From Bacteroidia bacterium (GTDB lineage: Bacteria; Bacteroidota; Bacteroidia; NS11-12g; UBA9320), in the NCBI GenBank assembly GCA_017640445.1, contig JAEPQQ010000032.1:1-38566 (forward strand): a DNA stretch of 38,566 nt. The letters are read 5' to 3'. The stretch's first letter is position 1. Every line of letters begins with the position of its first letter. A program made the position numbers and the translations under genes. The notes under the pieces were generated by a model. That model worked only from the letters and a program-made list of their open reading frames with translations. It did not search any database and was not told the origin of the DNA. Below, piece after piece: positions 1 through 10,300 of the stretch.

Positions 1-3000
1 TTCATTTTTGTTCGGTTGTAACTATACGGATATGAAACCAGCCATGGGTCACACTCTGGCAATTCCTTAAGGTTTGCCGGAACAATGTTGTCAAACGCTT
101 CTTCAAAGCTTCGCGCCCCATTGGCTACCGTGAAACGTGGTGTTACAGATGCTGGGTAGTTTCGTGCTCCCATTGGGTGTTCAGCGTCACATCCATTCTT
201 ACAAATCTTCGTAAACGCGTCGATCAGATCATCCTGAATGTTTTGAGGAAGGTTACAGCCACCCAACTGGGTCAACCAGTATTCGGCCTGATTTTCACAT
301 ATCGGGTCACAAACTTCAAAAATCTTGGCTTCCCGTTCTGCGGTGATTACGGCCGGGTCGGTTTCGGTATCGTCCATTCCTGTTTCGGTCACAAGGTCAG
401 AAGCATCCGGAAACCGTGCTTCGTAATTGGCAGGTATGGTTGTGCTGCACTTCAAATTGTCGTTGAAATACGATTCCTTCGCGGAAATGTACATACCTCT
501 AAACGTCTTCCAAACGGCATCTGCGCGTTCATCGCACATGGAATTTGTGTCAAGCGACAAGTTTGACAACCAGGTGTTTACCTCGTTGCAGCTGCTGAAG
601 TTTCCATCGGAATAATTGATCAACAATGCGATCTCCAACATCTTATATCCATTGCAGTTTGTGCTTGGCGGAATGCCGTAGTCGGAATAACCGTCCATTA
701 TTAACTGGAAAGCTGCTTTGTGCGCGTTTTGTGGGCCCACGGTGAACACCGAATCCTGAGCGGAAACCGGTACATATCCCTGACCCAATGGATCGAGATA
801 ACCCAGTCGGTACGCATCGCGATAGGTGGTCACTTCATACATTCGGTCGTTGTATCGATAGGCCATTTCATTGGTCTTACAGAATTCATATCGACAGTAT
901 TCAGGATGATACTTTACCAATGTGTGTGCCCATTGTTGATCAAACAGGCGGTAAAACTGGAAACGCGTTAACTCGTTTGGAGTGACCATTTCGTTGTTTA
1001 CCTCAATTTCTATCGGATCACCGTTTTCGTCGAGATACGCGATGTCTTGCCACGATGTACCATTGTAATATTGTTTGTAGTTAAAGTTTAGACCAGAAAC
1101 CTGAGTCACATCCAGTATTCCATTTGCAAACAACACACCTGTTTCGGCATCAGGACCTGGGAAGTATTGCCCTTCTGGCATTACATCCATTAACAAGGTG
1201 TTGTACATGTTATCGCAGGTAGTTGAAACTTCGAAGCAGAGGGCTTCACATTGGACCACCTTTGCATCCCATTCAGCCTGTACCAACTCCGTTATTTCCT
1301 GAGTGGTATACCCTAAGAGCGACAACTCTGCTGATCGGCTCAATTCAAAGTCGGGGAAGGTTCCAAGACTGTCGCGACACTCGTTGCAATCCCAATCGCA
1401 ACTCGCCGTGTCTTGTTCGGCAATGGCTTCTGCTTCAAAATCGGCGAGCGTTTTTGTATTTGGGTCATTCTTGATTTGATCCCAGTAGTATTCATACGCA
1501 TTGTCACTTACGCGAAGCACTTTTGTTAACGTATAACTTCCAACGTTCAGATAAACATCAATGTCATTTGCATTGATGAGCGAATCAGATTCAAAGTCAT
1601 ATGAAAGCAGCGAAGGTTCACAGTCCACATCAAAGTCCTGGCCTGCAATTCCAACCGTCCTGATGATGGGTTGATTACCAGCTGTATTTGGGTCACCATC
1701 AAGCAATTCCTGATCGCAATCGTCTTTCAAGCTTATTTCCAATTCATACACACAATCGAAACACAACCCTGGGGTTTCATCCAGTGTAAATCTGGGTACG
1801 TTCAAATCGTACGATATCTCATGTAAGGTGTTATCAGTGGAAACAACCAGAACATTGTCCAACCGTATTTCACCCGCCTGATTCAGATACATGGAAGGAA
1901 TGGTTTGTTTCAAGGTGGTTTGCGCAGTGGCCTCTGAGCTTAACTTCTCCATATCGGTTGGAGCGGTTCCGGCCAATGATGTGGCTATCACCTTACCCGA
2001 TAAGTCCTTGTACGACACGCTTACCTGGCCGTTTGGATCAACCACCATCTCTTTTTGATAGTGATCTACTTCGCCCACATCGTTACCAAATAGGCGATCC
2101 AGTTCTTGTTCACCCGGTGTTGCGTAGTAATATTTTGTCTCATGGCCTGTTCCCAGTTGATGATCTGAGCCTACTCCTCCCTGACGCTTAATTCGACCGG
2201 TTCCATCTGCCATGTATTCAGTTGCCGTCATCGGATATCCGTGCGCGTCCGGTATAAAACCAAAGTACCTGCTAGATGCACTGTCGTTCTCTGGCGAGTA
2301 GTAATTGGAAGCACCACTGTTTGTTTTCAGGGCGTTAACCGTTACCTGACATAAAGGGCCTGAGGTCTCGTCGAAATCTTCCTTGTTATACGTTTTATTC
2401 GAAACCTGACTAATGTTGAAAGCAGGATGAAAGCGCAGGTTCTGATCAAAGGCCGGCACCGGCAAAATATTCACTGCTGGTCGTCCTTCATAATCATATA
2501 CCGTCTCCCCTACAATGGCTTGCATGTTAGTGCTTATTCGGGTTACCGACTGGCGCGTTCGCAGGGAACCGTCAAAATAGCTGATTACTTCTTTTCGCTT
2601 TCCGTTTTCGGCAAACGTGGCGGCATATTGCCAGTTCATTCCTTCATCAAGTGGGTCATAATTAGGGTCGGAAGCAGAGAGCTCTACATAGTCCTCTCCC
2701 TGGGTGTAATCACTTAAATAGCTTGCAAGGCCCTGATGCGACCAAGGGCCAAAAACCGGTTGATCTTTCTTGAATTTATTGACACCGACTCCTCGTACCC
2801 GAATAACCAAATAACCCGTTTGATACGCAGGTGAAATGGAGTAATACGTGTTGGTGACATTTACCCGGGTGGCATTATTCCTAAAACTCACGATGACAGA
2901 TGTTTCGGGCAACAGGCTGTTCGTACCCGAGTTGTCAATCGCATCCAACCAGGTCCATTCCAAATGGTAGGATTCCGCTCCATCCACCGGATCCCATGAG

Positions 3001-3617
3001 AATTTAATCTCATCGGTTCCGCTTACCTTGGTTACACCATTGAAATTGATGAGGGTTGTAAGGTCCACATCGCGATAGCGTTCAACGTTATAGGTCTGAC
3101 CGATTCGCATGAATTTCTTAAGCGAAACATCACTGAAAGCAAGGATGGTGGCCTTCATCCACATGGCACCCTCGTATGTAAAACTGGCCTTTGTGGCATT
3201 GTACTGATCGAGGCTCGTGTCGTATTTAACTTTTAGCCGAACCGTATCGATGGTTTCGGCTTTATTTAGATCCCGACGTCTCACCTCCAGATCGACCCAA
3301 AACGAAAAGGTGTCCAGAAAACAACTATCCAACGTTTCTATGATTTCCAGGTACGCTGTATTCTGGATTCCGTAGTGCTGGTATTCCAAGGCCGAATAGG
3401 CTGAAAGCGTATCCCCTGCCTCTGTATAGCGCAACACATCATGCGTGACCAAAAATGAGTTTACCGTCAACGTATCGCAGTCTTTGTATTTGTCCACCTC
3501 AGGCTCTATTCCGGCCTGGGTTAAACTAGCGGACGCGATAATTACTAACAGAAGAACGGCACATCGATTCAAGAGATATGAACCAAGTCTCTGGGTTTTA
3601 ATGTTAAAATCTTTCAT
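1..3617 (-). CDS. RHS/YD-type giant secreted protein, C-terminus beyond window edge
   Basis: Open frame of 1205 codons from the ATG at 3617 to the left edge without a stop, so the gene is cut by the window. An N-terminal signal peptide is visible (basic start, then LLLVIIASASLTQA). The first 400 or so residues look like fibronectin/Ig-type modules. The middle, at about 2060-2550, holds the block typical of Bacteroidota RHS proteins: YDYEGRPAVNILPVPAF, then PDAHGYP, GRIKRQGGVG, GHETKYYY, ELDRLFG and DPNGQVSVSYKDLSGKVIATSLAG-type motifs (split here). The visible C-terminal half is rich in cysteine and acidic residues. Family knowledge says such proteins usually continue into an RHS core and a variable tip; that part is not visible. 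It starts 6 bases after the 220-aa gene, as the last visible gene of the operon from 13296. Family membership is seen; any toxin or adhesion role is inference. Confidence 0.8.
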   Translation of the reverse strand, partial: MKDFNIKTQRLGSYLLNRCAVLLLVIIASASLTQAGIEPEVDKYKDCDTLTVNSFLVTHDVLRYTEAGDTLSAYSALEYQHYGIQNTAYLEIIETLDSCFLDTFSFWVDLEVRRRDLNKAETIDTVRLKVKYDTSLDQYNATKASFTYEGAMWMKATILAFSDVSLKKFMRIGQTYNVERYRDVDLTTLINFNGVTKVSGTDEIKFSWDPVDGAESYHLEWTWLDAIDNSGTNSLLPETSVIVSFRNNATRVNVTNTYYSISPAYQTGYLVIRVRGVGVNKFKKDQPVFGPWSHQGLASYLSDYTQGEDYVELSASDPNYDPLDEGMNWQYAATFAENGKRKEVISYFDGSLRTRQSVTRISTNMQAIVGETVYDYEGRPAVNILPVPAFDQNLRFHPAFNISQVSNKTYNKEDFDETSGPLCQVTVNALKTNSGASNYYSPENDSASSRYFGFIPDAHGYPMTATEYMADGTGRIKRQGGVGSDHQLGTGHETKYYYATPGEQELDRLFGNDVGEVDHYQKEMVVDPNGQVSVSYKDLSGKVIATSLAGTAPTDMEKLSSEATAQTTLKQTIPSMYLNQAGEIRLDNVLVVSTDNTLHEISYDLNVPRFTLDETPGLCFDCVYELEISLKDDCDQELLDGDPNTAGNQPIIRTVGIAGQDFDVDCEPSLLSYDFESDSLINANDIDVYLNVGSYTLTKVLRVSDNAYEYYWDQIKNDPNTKTLADFEAEAIAEQDTASCDWDCNECRDSLGTFPDFELSRSAELSLLGYTTQEITELVQAEWDAKVVQCEALCFEVSTTCDNMYNTLLMDVMPEGQYFPGPDAETGVLFANGILDVTQVSGLNFNYKQYYNGTSWQDIAYLDENGDPIEIEVNNEMVTPNELTRFQFYRLFDQQWAHTLVKYHPEYCRYEFCKTNEMAYRYNDRMYEVTTYRDAYRLGYLDPLGQGYVPVSAQDSVFTVGPQNAHKAAFQLIMDGYSDYGIPPSTNCNGYKMLEIALLINYSDGNFSSCNEVNTWLSNLSLDTNSMCDERADAVWKTFRGMYISAKESYFNDNLKCSTTIPANYEARFPDASDLVTETGMDDTETDPAVITAEREAKIFEVCDPICENQAEYWLTQLGGCNLPQNIQDDLIDAFTKICKNGCDAEHPMGARNYPASVTPRFTVANGARSFEEAFDNIVPANLKELPECDPWLVSYPYSYNRTKM

Positions 3618-3623
3618 GACGGT

Positions 3624-4286
3624 TTATCGGTTTAAAAAGTTGATCAGTTTATAGTTTTTATATGCCGCCGATAGCTGTGCTATTCCAGCGGTGTCGAAAT
3701 CCAGGTAATGGGTGATTGGGGGAATATCCGATTCGACTAAGTCGTGATATTGGTAGGTTATGGTAAGGTAAGATGCCTGACCTGTTTCGTTTTCTGCCTG
3801 CATCTCCATTCGGCGAAGAAGCTTGGTAGTGGAATTAAACTCCACCACGATCTTTTTTACTCGTTCCACAACCGGAACCAGTTCATATCGTTCGTAACCG
3901 GCCTGAAGCTTCGTGTGTTTCACCGAGCTGTATAACCGGGTAAGGGTATCAAAGAGTTGTATAGGCAACTCATCGATGGAATTGGTTGCGTTTGAGTCAA
4001 TCATAATGGCATTCATGGCCTCATTCTTCACCACTTTAACCGATGACGAAATCAGCATTTCTGTGCCTTCCGACTTCATAAAATAGTGGTCGATGTTCTT
4101 CATATACGCCACGTAGTTGGTCTCTACCTTTTGGTCGCCATTGGAGGCAACTGCCTTGACGGTCATCTTCTTGTTCAGTTGAAAATAGGCGTGATTCACC
4201 GCTGCCAGGTCCTTCGCCAGATTTGCTTGCGCAAAGCTGGTCAGGCAAACAAGGCAAAGCCATGTGGTTATGAGTACTTTGGTCAT
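3624..4286 (-). CDS. LolA-like secreted/periplasmic protein
   Basis: Protein of 220 residues with a clear signal peptide (MTKVLITTWLCLVCLTSFAQA). The rest alternates short hydrophobic strands in the manner of a half-barrel: a region about dead or non-native phenotype cannot be read, but the pattern 'MTVKAVASNG...YVAYMKNIDHYFMKSEGTEMLI' followed by 'KKIVVEFNSTTKLLRRMEMQ' resembles LolA/LolB-fold or outer-membrane lipoprotein-sorting-like proteins common in Bacteroidota. It sits 11 bases after the 1001-aa RHS-type gene and 6 bases before the second giant RHS-type gene, so it is certainly cotranscribed with them. A role as an export or folding helper of the giant proteins is inference only. The fold assignment is tentative; the gene itself is secure from its signal peptide and tight spacing. 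Confidence 0.75.
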   Translation of the reverse strand: MTKVLITTWLCLVCLTSFAQANLAKDLAAVNHAYFQLNKKMTVKAVASNGDQKVETNYVAYMKNIDHYFMKSEGTEMLISSSVKVVKNEAMNAIMIDSNATNSIDELPIQLFDTLTRLYSSVKHTKLQAGYERYELVPVVERVKKIVVEFNSTTKLLRRMEMQAENETGQASYLTITYQYHDLVESDIPPITHYLDFDTAGIAQLSAAYKNYKLINFLNR

Positions 4287-4297
4287 GATGTTCTTGT

Positions 4298-7200
4298 TTA
4301 GTTTGATTTAACCTGGTGTTGTCTGTTTTCCTGAAGTGTTTCAATACCTCGTATGGTTTCCTTTTTCACACGAACAAGGTTGCCTTCCAGGTCGTATTCG
4401 TAGAAAGTTGCATAGTTGTTTTCATCCAACTCTGCCATTAACCTCAAGGTTCGGAAATCGTATGCGTAACTCTTCATATTTCCATCGTATGGATGAATTC
4501 GTACGTCGTCGAACCAGGCTTCTGCCGTTCCTGAAACGTATTTGATCCGCATGAGCTCCGGGTTCTGAGGCAGGGTAAAGCTCGCTTCAATTCGTTGCCA
4601 GCCTTCAATGATGATACCGGTAGGTCTAAACTCAGTAACTGTTGTACCCGATCCATCTTCTACCTCAAGTTTGATCAGCGTTTCGTCGTACGATGTGTCT
4701 CGCTCACTTCCTTGTTGATGCACCCACGCACTTAACACATACTTACCGGGCGTTGGTCGGAAACCAACAACTTGGTCAGCTGGTCGGGTCATGTATTCTT
4801 TACCCAACCAATTGGTCAGCACTGTACTATCAAAATCCGGATTCAGTAGTATCTCTCTTGTTAACGAATCGTTTGCCTGAAGATTCAAACTGATGTTTCC
4901 GGAGTGACTGAAGTCGTCATCCAGGTTATTCGCGTCGCGAGCGGCGTAATAAGTAGAATCATAGTTCCATTCCCATTGAGGACATACGTATTGGTCTTCA
5001 ATGCCTTCCAGATATTGATACTCCTCAAAGCCTTCGTACCACAGTTGGCGATGCCTCATGTTTGAGCCTACTGCGATTGGCAAGGTCTGAGAGAAACCAT
5101 AGTCGGCTGCGGAGTATCGACCCAGTGGATCCATGTTCTCCAGCTCCATTCCATAAGGTGAATATTCAGTAACCTCGCTGGTCCACACCCAGTTGTCGTC
5201 GGTTGTGCTCTTTTCAAAGCCGTTTCCAACCTTCTTCCAGAATTCGTTGAACATGGCAAAAGCTCCGTCGTTTTTCGGATCAGCTTTCGCTGCGTTATAG
5301 GAACGATCTGCTACATAGGTCCAACTCTTAAACGGCCTCCAATTCCCTCGAAGTCCTGTATAATAAGGATTAACGCGTTCTTCTTGCACATAGGTTCTGC
5401 AACGCGGCACACAGTTGTACAAGGTGTCACAAGCTGCACTCAACACAAATTCCAAGGTGTCATTCAATCCGTTTTCGTCCAACACACGAGTAGTAAGATA
5501 AGCCGTATGTTGATCCAACGGGCGGTGGGAAATTACCTCCACTATATCTTGTACCGGAATCGATTGAGAACTAAGTGTTGTTGGGCATGGGCATTGCACC
5601 GAAATGGTACTATCTACCTTGATGCACTCCACAGTAGAACCGCATTTGTCTAAGTAATACCCATCTGGGCAGCTATAACCGTTTGTAGTGCTCAGGTCAA
5701 AGGTCTGACCTCGTTTGTCAAAGGTGGAGAAGATGACGGTTGCATCCAACTCGGTATTGGAGGTAAAACTCTTCAATTCAGAGCGTGATGCGTCGTAAAT
5801 CTGGGCACCCAATGCCGATTTGTACCCCACATCAAGACCTTCTATTTCTATGGTGTTCCTTCCTTCGTTTAATGGTATTTCTACCACGTGCCATACTCGG
5901 AATTTGTCGGTTGACGAACTGTCCATCGTTAACACATGTTTACCGTTCACCGTTAGTTTTGAATTATCGTCCGACCCAAACCCGATGAAGTACGATTTGG
6001 TTTCAGGTGCATCTACACAGAAGGAAAAACCCATCCATTGGTTAAGTATTGGTGAGCTGCTCCAGATCGCAACCGACTTAAGTCTTGGTTCACTGCCAAT
6101 CGTCTTCCAGAAATCATCCAATACATCGAAACCAACCATTCTTGAATCCTTATCCAAAAACTCAAGGGTACCATTGCCTTGAGTAGCAGTGCTCCATGGA
6201 ATGAATCCGAACTCTTCGTCGTACAAACGAGCTTCTCGGCAGTTGTCAACATTTGTACCCGCAACAGCTGTTGTAAGACTTCCATTAAACGTCGCTGCTA
6301 CTGTATCGCGTACAACGCAATAATCCGAGGCTGGGTTATACACATACGGTGATTCGCACGACTTATTGATGCTGCACTCGTCCAGATCGAAGAAGGTCGA
6401 TGTACCTGTGTTCTGGAAATAATTGGCAGCAATTAGGTCGTCAATCTCATCCAACCAATACGTGAGTTTGTCCGTCCCAACAGGATCGCATTCCAGGTAG
6501 GATACATACGGCAATTCGGTTCTCCATCGGTCCTTGTATTCAACGGCTGACGTTGCCAATACTTGGTCGAAAGACAACGAGTAGTTGCCTGGAACTCCCT
6601 GAATTGGGTTTTGCATACAGGTAATGGAACCAATCGAAACCGCCGCCATATTGCGTCGCCCGGATCGGATAACCCGCAATGACGCATTGGATGTTCCAAA
6701 CGACGTGATCAGGTTTCCGTCCATGTCAATTAGCGACAGGTCCGAACCTGGATTTGACGTCTTTTCGTCGCTTCTAACCACCACTACCGGAATGTTTTCC
6801 ATCTTACCAGCCGCGTTGAGAATACACATGTCTCCGGGAAGCAGGTAATCGTTTAAGGTTGCACCTAGTTGCGCGTTGTTCAAAACGCCACTGTTTAGTG
6901 AGAAGCCTGAAACTTCAAGGCCCCAGTTCTTAAATGCCTGCCCCATGCCCTGGTCGTATATCCAATGAGCCGGGTAGTTAAAATTGTAAATATCGTTGTC
7001 GAATTCGTTCCCAACTGAGGTTAAGAGTACCTGACCGGTCCGGCCATCGTATAACAAGTTGTCGGTATGAATTTCGGAGCCTTCCTTAATGGCTGTGGTT
7101 CGCTTAAGCAATCCAATCTTGCGCACTACCTTGGTAGAAACTGCGGTGTAGACATTTGTCTCGTTAAACGAAACGTTGGGGAAAGCGGTTGGAATGAATA

Positions 7201-7303
7201 TTGGGAATATACCCACCATAAATGCGTCCAGGTTGAAATCCGCATCGGCGCTAAAGAAACGGTCGCTTTTGTTCTGAAAGTCAACCGATAAATCAACATT
7301 CAC
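4298..7303 (-). CDS. RHS/YD-type protein, C-terminal part; PA14-like and carbohydrate-binding-like domains
   Basis: Frame of 1001 codons opening at a GTG at 7303. There is no signal peptide, although the content is extracellular in style. Residues 435-505 look PA14-like (FIGFGSDDNSKLTVNGKHVL, then WHVVEIPLNEGRNTIEIEG). Residues 545-640 form a cysteine-rich segment. Residues 840-940 resemble a carbohydrate-binding module (GKYVLSAWVHQQ, GWQRIEASFTLP, AWFDDVRIHP). Residues 945-990 are YD-type (SYAYDFRTLRLMAELDENNY, then FYEYDLEGNLVRVKKETIRG). The frame is identical to that of the preceding 1408-codon gene and is separated from it by TAATAA plus four codons, so this is probably the second half of an ancestral single polypeptide. 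As a separate product it would lack an export signal. It could instead be made by stop read-through, or be a decaying half-gene. Confidence 0.75.
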   Translation of the reverse strand: MNVDLSVDFQNKSDRFFSADADFNLDAFMVGIFPIFIPTAFPNVSFNETNVYTAVSTKVVRKIGLLKRTTAIKEGSEIHTDNLLYDGRTGQVLLTSVGNEFDNDIYNFNYPAHWIYDQGMGQAFKNWGLEVSGFSLNSGVLNNAQLGATLNDYLLPGDMCILNAAGKMENIPVVVVRSDEKTSNPGSDLSLIDMDGNLITSFGTSNASLRVIRSGRRNMAAVSIGSITCMQNPIQGVPGNYSLSFDQVLATSAVEYKDRWRTELPYVSYLECDPVGTDKLTYWLDEIDDLIAANYFQNTGTSTFFDLDECSINKSCESPYVYNPASDYCVVRDTVAATFNGSLTTAVAGTNVDNCREARLYDEEFGFIPWSTATQGNGTLEFLDKDSRMVGFDVLDDFWKTIGSEPRLKSVAIWSSSPILNQWMGFSFCVDAPETKSYFIGFGSDDNSKLTVNGKHVLTMDSSSTDKFRVWHVVEIPLNEGRNTIEIEGLDVGYKSALGAQIYDASRSELKSFTSNTELDATVIFSTFDKRGQTFDLSTTNGYSCPDGYYLDKCGSTVECIKVDSTISVQCPCPTTLSSQSIPVQDIVEVISHRPLDQHTAYLTTRVLDENGLNDTLEFVLSAACDTLYNCVPRCRTYVQEERVNPYYTGLRGNWRPFKSWTYVADRSYNAAKADPKNDGAFAMFNEFWKKVGNGFEKSTTDDNWVWTSEVTEYSPYGMELENMDPLGRYSAADYGFSQTLPIAVGSNMRHRQLWYEGFEEYQYLEGIEDQYVCPQWEWNYDSTYYAARDANNLDDDFSHSGNISLNLQANDSLTREILLNPDFDSTVLTNWLGKEYMTRPADQVVGFRPTPGKYVLSAWVHQQGSERDTSYDETLIKLEVEDGSGTTVTEFRPTGIIIEGWQRIEASFTLPQNPELMRIKYVSGTAEAWFDDVRIHPYDGNMKSYAYDFRTLRLMAELDENNYATFYEYDLEGNLVRVKKETIRGIETLQENRQHQVKSN

Positions 7304-7315
7304 TACAAGTGTGTT

Positions 7316-7321
7316 TTATTA
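7316..7321 (-). other. Tandem in-frame stop codons (TAATAA) splitting the RHS frame
   Basis: Read on the minus strand, the 1408-aa frame ends ...Gln-Pro-Asp-Gly-Arg-Ile-stop-stop-Asn-Thr-Leu-Val and then continues with the GTG used as the start of the 1001-aa frame. The distance from the first stop base to the GTG is 18 bases, so no frame change is involved. A single sequencing indel cannot explain this, because both sides are in the same frame. Confidence 0.9.
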
Positions 7322-10300
7322 TATTCTTCCGTCGGGTTGTATAAACAGTGCTTTGTTGTCAAGTCTGCCGTTTGCATCGGTCTGGTACTCATACACCGCA
7401 CCTGAAAGAAGCTCTCCATATTCGTTGTACGAGAGATTCTTATGTGGTTTTCCGTGCATGTCATTCAGAACCACGGTATACCCCTGACCTGCGGTTGCTA
7501 ATTCAAACTTTTCGCCATAAATAAAACTGAAAGAGAACTTGGGTTTTGTAAACGACGAGTTAGCAGCAACCTCGGTTTTTTTGATCTCTACCGGGTAATC
7601 GCGCGCGGTAAAAAACTCACTTACCTGGTACCCTGTGCGATGGTTTGGATTCTGATTGGTGTGATCGATGCTGCTGACTTTCACCCTGCTGTATCCAACT
7701 GATGGTCCAGGCATAAAAATTTCTCCTACCGGGTGTTCAAACGTGTAGCGATCATCGGGTACCCCAGGTCGTTTTTGGTCAAAAGAGTGGGGCTGTACGA
7801 ACGGATTTACGTCTCGACCCATTAATGGTTCGTACGTTGCTACCCCACTACTTATACTTGAATAAATTCCTACCTCGCTCTTCTCAGCTTTGGTGTATTC
7901 ATATTTCTGGCCGTATTCTGCGGAAACAGCATCGGCATCTAAGGAGTTGATATCCGACCACATGTCGTTCATCGTGATTTGCCGAACGCGGTGTCCTCCT
8001 CCTATTTTATTCTTATCAGGTGTGTTCAGTCGAATCCAGGATTGTGCCGGAACAAATTCTCGACAGAACTTACGAACCATTAACATCCGGTTTGGCCCAG
8101 CTGCCATGTTGGCGATGTCGCCAAGCATACCCACAAAGGTGCCAATGAACGGTAGTGAGAGTTTGCCATTTTTGTTGGCTTTCTTACTATTTCCTCCACG
8201 TTGTATGAGGTAGTTCAGGTTCATTCGTGTATACTGGAATGCCGATAACGCAACCGGGTTTACTTTCTCTCCTTTGTCCTTATCACGGAGATGCTGTTTC
8301 TCCAGTCGAATCCATCCGGTAGCACCATCATCGGTTACTCCGCAATCAATTTTCCATACGCCGTCTTCCTTTACATGGGCAGGTTTGGCGTACGACTTGA
8401 TGTATTCGTAATTGCCGTCGTCCTGACGTGTTATTTTCGAATACACCGTAATCTGCAGATCCTGAATGTCTTTTAGATATTCTTTTCTAAGTATTTCTTT
8501 TGCGTTAGACGCTGTGATGTTTTCTTTCAGATTGAAAAAGACGTGGTCGTATTGCTGTTTATTCCCTCCTTCTCCATATAGGGCCGTTTCTCTGACAAAC
8601 TTTTTGGTAGTGTTATCCCAAAGTCCAAAATCCTTAATCTTAAACATGGACATGGCACGTTTATCCTGAACATAGGCATAATCGTCTGCTTCATACGTTA
8701 CATTGATTACACCTCCTGAAGGCAGCTCAATTTTGTCAAGGTTCCACATAGCGGCATAGCCATCTGCAGTTGCCTCTACCTGGGAGGTATATGGGAACTC
8801 TGCATTGGAAGGTGAAGTCGTAACAGGAGTATAGTTGCCCCACATATCGTACGACTGAAGGTGGTACGATGCATTGGTATTGTCGTAGGAGAACTTATAC
8901 GCATTGAGTTTCCCCATGTTTGACGTGCCATAGGTAAAGTAGATTTTCTTGAGTGTTAGTTTTCCTTTGGTCTCATCAACCTGATTGGGCACTCCCGGAC
9001 ATAGTGAATAATCGTACTCAAAATGAACTGTTTTAATTGGTACAGCGTACGATCCGTTTACCATAAGATCGCGCTTTGAGAAAAGTTCGATACGATCGAG
9101 TTTGTATTGGCGTTGACTCACGTCTTTTTCTCCATTCTCGTTTCGAACGCCTAGGGCGTCATCTCTTTCTGAAATCTTGAATAGGGCTACATGAGTCTTA
9201 CCTTCGATGCTGTGCACGTGCCAGATCTCCTTTTCTCCATACACCACACTTCCCATACCATCTGTGTTGTCAGAATGCTGTCCTTCCGCATACTTTGCCT
9301 TGTCCTTTTTATACGGTGTTCGCCACCTGAATGCCTTGTTGGTGCGTGTGTAGTTAAACTTAACCGCCGATCCAAGGTCGTCTTCACTAATACCGTCGCC
9401 GGTCATATCCACATAATCAGGAGAAAGAACGCCCGTTATCAAATAGGAATGTGCATAGGCAGGGGTTTTAGTGGATGAATAATACCCGTCAATGCCTCGT
9501 TTATTTTGCAGGCTGTTGTCTTCGTTTCTACTGTATTCTACCAATCCCAGAGCCTCATCTGCGGGTGATGCTTCTTTAACCCTGAACGACTTTTCTATTT
9601 GATGTCGGTTATAGGCCGGAATGCCGAATACGTGTCGTGAACCATCGTTGTTCACGATAATTGCTTCTGAAATGTGGGATGATCTTCTTGGCCCCTGTTC
9701 ACGGTCGATCGTCTCTGAGGGAAATGCTCCTTCCACATATTCCGAATTAAGAGTTACCGATTCTATCTTTTTAGAAAGGCAGAACTCCTTGTCGCCAGCT
9801 GTTAAGTACGAAAAGAGTTTATTGCGCGTGGTTCGTTCTTTCCCAACGTTATCCGCTTTGTCTGCAACCAGATCCAACGGTTTATTTTCTTCGTCGTACA
9901 AGGTGTTGTTCACCCGTGCGTCTCTTGGATTTCGATGGCCCGTAAGACCCTTAGGTAGTTTTGGGAACACCTTGGGATGCACATTTTGCTCACGTCCTAT
10001 TAGATTTAGAAATTCTTCGTTTTGTGGAATTAGTTCATTGGCTTCTCTGAAAAAAACCGGCTCATAATCCACATTATTGGCGTAGTAGTGCTTTGCCTTG
10101 TTCCCATCACTGGTGTAATGTGCTTCGTCAAATTTGTTGTTAACCGCTCCAATTCGGGTATACAGCGCATTTCCTTCATCCCACAGGCCGGACTCTGAAC
10201 CGCTGTGGTTGTACCCAAGGTTCAAACCTCCTTTGGCCAGGTTTGGAGTAGCTGAAGCCTCCAACCCAAGTCGATACCCATTGTCTTTGCTCTTTCGATA

